Origin: Diadophis punctatus similis
Lineage: Eukaryota; Chordata; Lepidosauria; Squamata; Dipsadidae
DNA: 64,000 nucleotides
Reading direction: 5' to 3'
Assembly (NCBI GenBank): GCA_023053685.1
Contig: JALIGW010000013.1
Location: forward strand, 12,674,001-12,738,000
Shown here: piece after piece, positions 45,501-57,500 of the stretch
Numbering within the stretch: position 1 is the first letter of the stretch
How the letters are laid out: every line of letters begins with the position of its first letter
The notes under the pieces: generated by a model
Seen by the model: only the letters and a program-made list of their open reading frames with translations
What the model was told of the DNA's origin: nothing
Database searches by the model: none
Position numbers and translations under genes: made by a program

Positions 45501-48500
45501 AATGAAGATGTGACTTGAGCAGTTGACACAATAAGCAATTTGAAAGGCAGTTGTAATATAGATAGAAGTGGGGAAAAAATCAAAATCTGATTAAATACTA
45601 CTGAGCTCATTATTAAAGCCTACTATATGGCAGGGAGGGAGGTAAAGAACCAGAATTTCTCTGAGTGGTTTGGGTATTACTAAGAATAGCCTAGCATAAA
45701 ATTGCATAGAATCCTTGGTAATACATTGTGGTATGTTGGCTTTGAGGATAAAATCAATTATACTTATCTTATACTTTAAACTCAGCATTTCTGGCAGTTC
45801 AATTTATAAAATTCTTTTTTATGACTTTAATTTATTAAATTCTGGTGACTCTCACTTGATTTTAGTTATTACAGCTTATTATATTTGGCAGGATGGGAGT
45901 ATTTGGGTGAAAGGTATAAGCTACTTAAGATATGTCTCATACTGTAGTGCAGGGGTCCCCAAACTTGGCAACTTTAAGACTTGTGGACTTCAACTCCCAG
46001 AATTCTCCAGCCAACTTTGCTGGCTGGAGAATTCTGGGAGTTGAAGTCCACAAGTCTTAAAGTTGCCAAGTTTGAAGACCTCTGTTGTAGTGTATTTGCA
46101 TTTTAGAAGTAACATTTGTCTGATACTTTTCACTCTGAATCTCCTTTTATGTTTTTGTCTTTTTAAAAAAATAAAGTTGAACTTCACCAATGAAGGAGTG
46201 GGCCTTCATTCATAAAGACTATGATGAAAAAATTCAGATCCAGATCTGAATAAGTATAGCCTTCTCAATTCCCTTTTATCTTCCCTAAGGTTTAACATCT
46301 GCATTAATCTGTTCAGCAAGGTCATTCAGAAATTTAGAGTAAAATATTATGTTGTTTATATACAACCCTCTTGTTTTCATAAAATCCAGTGAAAAAACAA
46401 AATGTTGTGCTTTGCCAAAGTAAATGAATTGGATGACAGTCAAGAAAGCTCAGTCCAGACATAGAGATGCTACTGATAGATGGTTTATTTGTCTAGGTGA
46501 GTTATGTACAGCCTATTCCAAAAGAGATTGCAAATCTTCCTAATTTGAAAAACGTCTATATCACTCTTTGTCATTAAAGACATAAATGTCATCTGTGAAT
46601 GGAGTATCTTTTATTGGATTAGGTTACTGGGTGAGTTATAGTGATATTGTGTCACAGACAGTTACCCTGTGCTAATTTATGCCTTGATCATTTTTATGTA
46701 AATTACTATAATGTGTTTTATATGAGGCTAATCTTCAAGGTGGGACAAAAACTACAGTTAGTATTATGGGTAAATAGTTCAGCACAGTATAAATTGGAAT
46801 TAGCACTACAGTATGAAAATACACTTATCTTTCATGGTTGGCAGCTCCAGATTGCTTGTAATTTAAGGCATTAGTAAAAATTTGTATCACTTTTCATAGT
46901 TTGGGACCATAATGCCTGAAATAACAGTATTAATTATATGTTCCCATTCATCATCTGAGATCATCTTCAGGGGTTCTGCTCTAGATGGGTCACTGCAAAT
47001 GGCCATGAAGTTAAACCGGCTGTCAAGTGTCCAAAATGTGATCCCATGACCACTTTGGATATGGGCATTATAATTTCAAAAATGTGTTGCAATTAGTTTT
47101 GGGAGCATCCATTGTAAACTGAGACTATCTGTACAGGTAGTCCTCGATTTATGACAACTGAGCCCAAAATTTCTGTTAAGTGAATTTTGCCCCATTTTAT
47201 GACATTTCTTGCCATAGTTGTTAAGTAAATGACTGCAGTTGATAAAGTTAGTAACATGGTTGTTAAGTGAATCTTGCTTCATTGACTGTGCTTGTCAGAA
47301 GGTTGCAAAAGGTGATCACATGACCTTGGGACACAGCAACGGTCATAAATATGAACAGTTGCCAAGCATCTGAATTTTGATCACATGATCAATGGGTCGC
47401 TGCAAAGCTTGTAACTTTGAAAAATGGCCCTAAGTCACTTTTTTCAGTGGCATTGTAACTTTGAACGGTCACTAAATGAACTGTTGTACGTCGAGGACTA
47501 CCTGCACGTGGTTGTCATTGAAATCAATTAAACTTATATTAATAGCGTATCCCACAATTTTTGTGTTTTAATTTCATCAAATAGCAAGATTGCTGCTCTC
47601 AGAACTGCCTGCCGTCAGCAAAACCACTTTAAAAAAATAAAATAACTTTCAGTTGAAAGAAATAGTGAGCTAATTACTTAGAAAGCACTCCAATTGAATG
47701 CAAAACATGGTTTGTGGGCGGGAATAAATAAATTCAGAACTGAGGAACTGGATTATTCTTTACCTATTTTAAGATGTTTATGCACTCTTAATAAACCATA
47801 GGCTTATGTCAAAACTTTTTACAGTCCTTGCATAATTAATTAGGCAAGTTACTGTTTCATTTTAATGCCACAAGCATGCTTTAGATACCTGCATAATTCT
47901 TTGTATAGTTCATATAATTGAATTTTACACCAATTTGACAAAATCAGTTTTGATATTGAAAAAATGGAATTCTGATAAAAACTGTTATACTCACCCCAGT
48001 TCTGTCATGCCATCTACAAATTCTTTTTTACTGAATTCACACTGAGTTGCTGCCCGGAATTTCCATGCTATGACCAAAACACTGATACTAGCAGGGTCCA
48101 GACTTAAATCGTCACAAAACTGCTGAATTCCATCAATTCCAATTTTATTGTCATCCTGTGGGTCTGTATTTGAAAACAAAACAAAACAGGGTGTTATATT
48201 TTACATTAAAAATGTGTAATTTTTTCATAATCATACAATGTTATTCTGAATTTTTAAAACTACACCTTTGTAGTTTCAACTCTTACTGCCTAAAAATATA
48301 ATCATATAAATCAGGTCAAAAAAGGAGTTAATGATGATCTGTATAAATTAGAAAGGTTCATTTCATTTAAAACTGTAATAATTATAGCAACAGTATTGAT
48401 ATTTAAAGCACAACTGTCCAATGTAATAACCTAAATGTGACCATTGTGGTTTTCTTCCAATATGAGCAAGTAAATTTAGATGAGAAATATATATTACATT

Positions 48501-51500
48501 TTGCTGAGATGAAAAGTAAAAATTTTGAGACTGATTAGGGTTTAGAATCACAGTTGTTGAAATTCTAACACCCTATTATTTCAATAAAAAGTTCCTGCTA
48601 TTTTAAGCAACATAGGTCTCCAGGGGGTTGATAGGCAGACTTCTGTTTCTCCATGTCACATCATCCACACCAGCAGCTTAAAAAAGGCACCTCTTTGCAC
48701 ATGCTACAATAATATTTTAAAATATTATTTGTTTATTCCAAGTGGAGCCTTGTAATGAACGCTGCCAGAGATTGTCAAATCAATTTCCCCGCTAAAAACA
48801 AAAACAAAAATAAAAGTTCTATTCTCCCAGAGAAAATAGCTAAACATTTAGAAAGTGTTCTTACTTCAGTTCACATATTTTGCCTTCCTTCTTTTATGTG
48901 GCAAATAGGTAAAAAAGGTGATACTTGTTCTTTCAGCACACGTCACTGCATGCTTAACCTAACTACAGGTAGTCCTCAACTTACAATCCTTTGTTTAGTG
49001 ACCAATCAAAGTTACGACACACCGAAAAAAGTGCGTTATGACAGTTTTTCCACATTTACAACCGCTTCAGCAGCCTCATACATGGTATCAAAATTCGGAT
49101 CACTTTTTGTGAACTTCTGACAAGCAAAGTCAAGGGGGAAACCAGATTCATTTAACAACCATGTTACTAATTTAATAAATGCAGTGATTCACTTAACAAC
49201 TGTGACAAGAAAGTTCATAAAGTGGGTCAAAACTCACTTAACAACTATCTCACTTAGCACCAGAAATTTTGGGCTCAATTGTGGCCGTAAGTTAAGCGCT
49301 ACCTGTACTGCAGCTGAAATTAGCAAGAATAATTTTCAAGTTATACAGTAGCTATTCCAAGATCAATTGTTGTAATTATTATAACTATTTCATATAAGCA
49401 TCTTTGGGGGTAGCCATTTCCATCACCACTAATCACTTGCACTTCTCTCAGTCTCTGCACTTGGAAGTGCTGATAACTATGTAAAGCCTCAAAATGTTAC
49501 TTATTTGGGGCAAAGGAAACAAAGCATTCTGTTAAATGTTAGATATCTGGGTAAGGCGGAATGTGCCTCACTACCTTTTGTCTCAAAACAATCAGAGTAG
49601 CCATATGCTTATAAGAAAAGGTCTTAACAACATTTTCAAGTATTCTACACCCATGCTAATCAACAAGGAATGAAATGTTATGGCACTGAAGTTTTAGAGA
49701 ATAGCAAATTGCAAGATGTAATTGGCAGGAGATGGCTTGGGAATGCAAAGAAAACCATTTGCAATGCTCTGAGAAATCAGTTTTGTTAAAATAATACACT
49801 AACAATTGCATCAAAGCATTAGTTAAGGGTAAACATCTACACATATTATTTAATTATGCTCAATGACCAGCAAGATAAAAACAAAAGCAATGTGTCCGTC
49901 ATATGGGACCTAAACAGTTATGATGTAAAAAAGGTTAACAAAGTGGATTAAGTAAAAAAATTAATATAATATAAAATTTATGAGAATAAATTAAACTAAA
50001 ACATATAATTTAATAATGTCACTACTCCAAATTTAGGCCATTTTACAAAAACCGCTGTAGGTAACTACTTAGTAATTCTATTGGTGATAGAAATATTCTG
50101 ATCTGAGAATAAGAAAAGAACCATCTCTCCCTCATAACAGATTTCATTTTTGTTAGGGTATGTTAAAGGTGTATCAGCAGCCAAATTACTGTAGAAATAG
50201 GAAAGGAAAATTTTATGACTTAGGGTCTCAGGTTCATTCATACAACAAAGACAGTTTCTTTTGGTGAATTGAATCCTGCTGTACACTTCTAACCTGGTAC
50301 TATAGAGGGTAAAGTGTTGAAATGAGGCAAAGAAAAAACCGTACAGCTTATTGGTGAAACAAGATTGAATAAATAGCTTGTGTTAGAACCAGCACTGAGA
50401 ATTGGCTACAGTTAATACCCAACTCCTCCTGCTGTGCAATGCCAAAAATTTCTTTACAGGATTGAAATTTAGCTCTAAATCTACGAAAAGCAAAGAAAAG
50501 AGAGAAAGGCTTCAATAGCTTGGACCAACTACAATTTTTATTTCCTTCCTTGATAAATGTTTTCAAACAGAATTAATAGGGCCAACGAATCAGCGCTAAA
50601 CAAAAGTTTGAGCTAGTAGGAGAGTGAGCAAATGTGCCTCTAATGAGAACATAACAGCTTCGGGTGAGGATTAAAGTACTTGAGACATAACAAGGGATTT
50701 TGTAAAAACTTACATTGGACTATGTCAAAGGGCCTTGAATCATTAAAGGCACATATCTGCGTAGCACATAATATTTAAGATAGAGTTTTAGCTTTAAAAA
50801 GAAAGTGTACATCTACCCATTTATTTATTTGACTTTTTTCCTGCCTTTATTACTTTATAAATAACTCAAGGTGGTGGAATATACATAATTCTCTTTTGTC
50901 CTCCTATTTTCTCCACAAAAGTCTGTGAAGTATGTTGGGTCGAGAGGGAGTAACTAGCCCTAAATCACCCAGCTGGCTCTCGTGCCTAAGGTGGGACTAG
51001 AACTCGCAGTCTCCTGATGTCTAGGCCAATACCTTAACTATTACAACAAACTGGGGAAAAACCAGGATTGCTAGTTTTGGCAAACACTCAGTCTAATTTG
51101 TTTTCATTTTCTGTTCACAGAAATCACCTATTAGCCCAACTTTCCTACAGTCCATCGGTGTCCTTTCCAATCCTTCACCATCAAACAGACATATATATGA
51201 AGTGCCTTTATGAAGTTTGATATTAATGCTTTTTTAAAAAAATTATCTTACCAAAGAACTATTTACTAATATTAATGAACACATTCTCATTACTTATATC
51301 TTCTTATTGGAGATTTAAGATTGTAATTTATCCACCGGTAGAAAGTAATATTCCACCCTTCCCACTTAGTGCATCTCCAAATCAATTTCAGAGGAACAGG
51401 ACTTTCCAGAGCAGATATAATACACATGGAAGGAAAGACAGAGGAAGGAAAGCCAAAAGAAGCTTGTTGTTACCCTGTTTCCCTCAAAATAAGACATCCC

Positions 51501-54500
51501 CTGATAATAAGCCCAATCGGACTTTTGAGTGCATGGCAATAAGGCCAAACGCTTATTTCAGGGTTCAAAAAAATATAAGACAGGGTCTTATTTTCAGGGA
51601 AACATGGTAGACATATGATAAAAATTAAATAAAATGGAGACTTTATGATTTATTTTCTCAGAAATATGCTTAAAAATCCAGTCTAATAGAATCACAAACA
51701 AGGATTATGACTAATTCAAAAAGACAACTGTAGGTGTGTAACATACAGTAAGGGTTTCCCCCCACTTTTTATCTACAGTTAGTCCTCGATTTAGGACAAT
51801 TGAGGCCCAAATCTCTGTTGCTAAGAGACATTTGTTAAGTGAGTTTTGCCCAGGGATGAAATGTGAAATTTTCCCCTACCGGTTCTGTGGGCATGGCTTA
51901 TTTTGTGGGCATGGGTTGGAGATCAGATGCGTGTGGCTTCAGGTGGGCATGGCCATGTGATCATGTGACTGGGTGGGCGTGGCCATGTTGTCATGTGACT
52001 GGGTGGGTGCGGCCAATTTAGCAGTCCATTTTGCCAGGGAGCAGGGGGTTGGACTAGATGACCTCTGAGGTACCTTCCAGCCTTTGCTGTGCTGTTTCAA
52101 AGCATCCTCTGAAGCTGTGTCTAGTGCCAGCCAGGTTTGTGGTCCTCCCTCCCTCTCTTTCTTTCTTTTGTGGGAAGCAACCCCCACCCCCCAAATATAT
52201 TACTCATAATCAAAGCCTCTCAGAAAAACAAGGAAATATCAAGCTGCTAACAAAGAACCTGCCTAAAGCTCATTCCACATTCCTGCCTGATAGAGATAAT
52301 GACCGTATAGAAAGTGGAAGCCTGACGTTTGGCTCCATTCACACAAGCAGGCAAACAGATCCCTAGAAAACCCATTCAAGACGGGATATTTTGAAATTTC
52401 CCCATGGCAAGATTTGGCAGCTAACAAAACACAGCAGTAGAATCAGAATAAGCAGCCCCACACTCAAGACCCGACACAGGACAAAAGTCATTTAGCCACA
52501 ATGGGAATCACCCAAACCCTTTTAGAAACACAAAGCCCATATTGCACAACCCCCAAAACTTCAAAAACATAAAACCATATAGGAATCCTTCCTTTTATCC
52601 ACTGCTGAATGTCACTTTGCTTCTGCAATTAAAAACCACCTTCCGAGCAGCTTCCGAAGGCTTTTCAATTTAAAGCAGGAGTCTCCAAAGTTTGCAACAT
52701 TAAGACTCCCAGAATTCCTCAGCCAGCTATGTGGCTAAGTTTGGAGACTCCCAATTTAAAGTGACAGCATTTGTTTTTCCTCTTTGCCAAGCGATCTCCC
52801 AGTTGGAAAGTGACTCCTGATCTTTTCCTTCTAACACCTCTCTCTTTCTTTCCCCCTTCCTTTCCCCCCTTCCTTTCCCCCCTCTCTTTCTTTCTTTCAG
52901 GGGAACCGGCAGGGAAAAAAGGCTTTAAAAAGTTTTTTAAAAAAACCAGGACATGATGATGTCGGGGCGGGTGGGCGGAGCCTCACGCTGCCATCCCGGT
53001 TCTCCGAACCAGCCGCCACAACTGCTACCTGCTCGCCCAAACCAGGCCGAACCGGGAGGATTTCACCCCTGGTTTTGCCCCATTTTATGACCCTTCTCAC
53101 CACAGTTGTTAAATGAATCACTGTAGTTATTAAGTTAGTAACATGGTTAAGTGAATCTGGCTTTCCTATCGACTTTGATTGTCAGAAGGTTGCAAAAGAT
53201 GATCACAGAACCCTGGGATGCTGCAACCATCACAAATGTAAGTCAGTTGCCAAGCATCTGAATTTTGATCATGTGACTTTGGGGATGCTGCAATGGTCGT
53301 AAGTATTAAAAAATGGTCATGTAACCTTTTTCAGTGCTATTGAACTTTAAATGGTCACTAAATGAACTGTTGTAAGTCAAGGACTACCTGTACCTCCCCC
53401 CTCCCCGCATTTGAATATGAAAAATACTGATAGGACTAAACATAGAGAACTCATAATTGATGATTTATGCACAGCAGTCATACAAGGATTAAAAAATAAA
53501 CATAAAATTATTTTGTGTTACAAAATGTATAGCTATATAGCGCAATAACTGAGGGATATCCCAGAAATGGAGTGAAATAATCATTAATTTAATAACCCCT
53601 CACCAACCTGAGGCTGCAGTGCAATTGAAAAAGTAAGCCATGTTCTTGTTTGTTGACTTGCTATAGAACACCCACCCACCCCCTAAAATAGATTAAAGGA
53701 AAGGAAATAAACAACTAGCTCTAAATATTTAATTATACAGGTACAGTTTTGATAATAGTAAATAAATCACACATTCTCTCAGTTTTTTTAACAAATACCC
53801 CTGTTGAATAAAGAAAATTTGTTTAGCACAGAACTTGATCAAGCGCAAGGGAAGAAATAAACGATATTTGGAAATAATATTTGTGGATTTGATTTTTTTT
53901 AATGCAGCAAGGAAACAAGGGAATATATTCAGGAATTAAGATACCGTAACAGCAATGACATCTGTTAGGTATGAAGACCTCTGTATGCAGTACCATGGGC
54001 AAAGTACAAACAAGTACTTCTGAATTAAAAAGACTGAATCTATTTTTTAGAAAGCTAGGTATTTACATGGTTATCCAGAAATATGCCTGTGCATTAATAT
54101 ACAACAGAGCTAACAGTATTCAAAGTATTTCATTATTTATTCATCTAATTTATAATCTGCTTCTCTTCATGGAGCTTAGAATCCTATGTATGGTTACCTC
54201 TCATTTTATTGTCACAAACTTGTGAAATAGACAGGGCAGAGAAAAACTGACTGTCCTATAATCACCCCATCAATCCAATAATTTATTATAGTTCATGACC
54301 AGCACATAATAAAAAATATAAAAATTCCATTTATAATTGATTCCTTGTAGCCACTTTACTTTCTCTGAGATAACTGGATTGTTTTCTAAAATGTTTGCAG
54401 CAATATGAATTGAAAGGCAGAATTAACAAAGGAGTTTCAATAAATTTTCCAACCTGAGACATTTTTATAGTTGAACATAATTCCGTATTTCAGAACATCC

Positions 54501-57500
54501 ATAAAAGAAATTATTCAATTTTTTACCTGGACTAGATCTTTAAAAGAGAATACTTACTAACAAACATATTTATCTTTACCTAAATTAAGAAAAATTATAA
54601 ATAGATCCTTGCTGGATCTAGTCTGGTAGAATGCTGTACATTAACTCTTTCAGCAATGCTTTCAGTGGAACGTACTGCTCAATCTTAACAATAATGCACA
54701 TGTGGACATTACATCTTTGGGAATATTCAATAAAAACGGGGTAACAAGTTTAAGCTGCATTCACATTTTCAGGAGAATCCAATTTAAGCTTGTAGAATAG
54801 CAGGTGGTCTAGAACAGGAGACGGAATACAATAATATAATTTAATTATACCATAGTGACAATGCAGATCCTATATAGAATAGTTCACATCTACCCAAAAC
54901 ATATGGTTAGTCTGCTCTCCTTAATGTACAGGTAGTTCCCGATTCACAACAGTTCAATTAGTAATTGTTTGAAGTTGCAACGGCACTGAAAAAAATGACC
55001 TAGGATCATTTTTCACACTTACGACTGTTGCAGCATCCCTATCGTCACGTGATCAAAATTCAGAAGCTTGGCAACTGGCTCATATTTATAATGGTTGCAA
55101 TGTTTTGGGGTCATGTGATCCCCTTATGTGACCTTCTGCCAAGCAAAGTCAATGGTGAAGCCAGATTCACTAAATAATTGTGTGACTAACTTAACAACTG
55201 CAGTGATTCGCTTAACATCTGTGGCAAGAAAGGTTGTAAAATGGGGCAAAACCCACTTAGCAACAGAATTTTTGGGTTCAATTGTGGTTGTAAGTCGAGG
55301 ACTACCTGTATGAGTGCCCAGATGTTTCTATATTTTAAATTAAAACTTCTTTACATATATTTTCTTTAAAAAGAGAAATGGCTTTACATTTAATAAATTA
55401 TACTGTCTAAACACACATACACACACTGACATATACAAAAATAGAGTAATATCACTATACTCATGTTTATAGTTTGATACTATTCATGCGTACCTAGAAC
55501 TAAGTTCCACTATGATCAGTAGGGCTTACTTCTTAGTAAATATACTAGAACTGTAGCCCCTTTTCCCCTGAAGGTGTAAACTGAAGTGGAAATCAAGCTC
55601 AAAGGAAAAAGTGAATAAATAAACCTTACCTTTGTACCTGTTATACAATTGTTCTAATTTCTTTCTGTCTATTGAAATTTTCATGGATTCTTTGTAGTAC
55701 AAGTCTGGATTCTGGAAGTAGTTGTCTGTTGCCACTTCTAGTTTCCACTCATTCTGCATTAAGCAGTATATAGCAGTCCTTTCACCAGCCTGGGTAACTG
55801 CCATAAACTGGCGGACCTTGTCCTTCTGAGCCGATTTAAGCTTATGCTTTGGGATGCAAAAGAAGCAGGAAAGCCAATGAAGCTAATCCAGATTTTTTTC
55901 CCCAGAATTTTACTAAAACTGCCTGTTTTTTTTAAAAAAATATTGTATTCTTTTTTTGGGGGGGAGTAATAACATTTCATTCCAGAAAAAAACACAAATA
56001 TATCTTATTTCATTATAGTAAAAGATATAATTTTCTTCTGAAAACATAACTGAACATATATATTTTTAACACAAAAATTAAAAATCTGAGGGCAATTCAT
56101 TTCAGTCTTAACTTTATGCCTCTAGGGTTCCATGTAAAAAGACACAACTTTTTACACAGTGGCTTTCCATTAAATGCATAAAACATTAAGTGAAAGAATC
56201 TTTATAATGATAGCCCTACATTAAATAACCAAAAGTATCTCATTCTTAATATAATATGAATACGTGATAGATTCAGAAGTTTAAAGCTGTAAATGTATAC
56301 ACAATTACTTGTGCCTTATTCTGAGAAGTCATGCACAGGATTACACATTAGTTGCCATATAAGTGGTCCTGCCAGTAAAAAAAAAAAGCAATTTCAGGAG
56401 TAAGCCCTTCATAAATACTGCTTTACATTATTAAAAGTAACATTTTTAAAATATGCCCTATAAAAACACAGCCAAGATAAAATGTCAATGTATAATTTTA
56501 TACAAAATGTTTTGATGGCATTTCTGAACAGTAGAGCCCTAAAATATCCCCCAGTAAGATTATTAAACACTTTTAAGAAGATCCTTCAACAAAGAACGTC
56601 CCTTTACAAACAATCATTTTAGAGTTAAGAAAATGAACAAGTTTCAAGCATAACTTGGCCTACACAACTATATATGATTCTTCATTTCTGAGTCTAAATA
56701 GATTGCGTAAAAGAAGCAATCTTGATACAGGTATGTTAAAAAAGACATCCTAATAAAACGAAGGTCCTACTTTCTGTATTTGCCATGCAAACATAAGATT
56801 TAATTTTTCAAAGTTCTATTTTCGCTTAGCTTTAAGAATGCATGTTTTCTTCTTCCTCTAGCTTTCCTAATTCTCTTAAGGGTGAAAACGGGGGAGGGGG
56901 AGTGAAAACGCATTGCAAGAAATCAGAATGTTAAGTTTAAAAAGGAGGAGGAGTTGCAATTCCACGTGTTAAAATGAGGTTTTGCTCCCAAATAGGGATC
57001 TTCTTTTCAATTTTGTCCTCCATCAAAGAGGCCACTCACCTAAAGGGATGTCAGGGAAAGAAAAGTGGCGGGACGGCAAGAAGAAGGTTGGGGGACTACA
57101 ATAGCGAAGGTGCTATTTCACCGTGTGGAAAGGAAAGGGGAAAATGCAACGAAATAACCCGAGAGACAGGGGGGGATGAGTGTGGGCTCCTTCCTCCCTG
57201 GGGGTCTTTCCCCGAGCCTACAGGCTTTCCTTTTAAGTCAGCTCCTGAGAGAACAGGTGAGGATCCCTGGGGCATCCACGGGAGGGGGCTCGGCCGGTCT
57301 ATAAGGAGCGAAAGGAAGACAAAAGCCTGGGCCAGGGGAACCGAGAGCAGGGTCGGTCGGCCGGCCGGCCGGCCGACAGCCACCTGCCAGCTTCTCCCCT
57401 GCCCAAAAAAGGGAAAGGTACGTGGCGAGGGTGGCGGTGCCTTCCCTGCCCAGCCTGGGGCTCCTTCCCCACGCAGCCGCGGAGCCCTCCCGTCCCTGCC

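Larger units (their letters stand above)
51776..53390. mobile_element. Pogo/Tigger-like transposon hosting a nested hAT
   Basis: Left end CAGTTAGTCCTCGATTTAGG and right end AAGTCAAGGACTACCTG lie between TA dinucleotides. The body is interrupted at 51851-53071. Removing that insert and one duplication leaves a normal-sized family member of about 390 bp. Confidence 0.84.
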
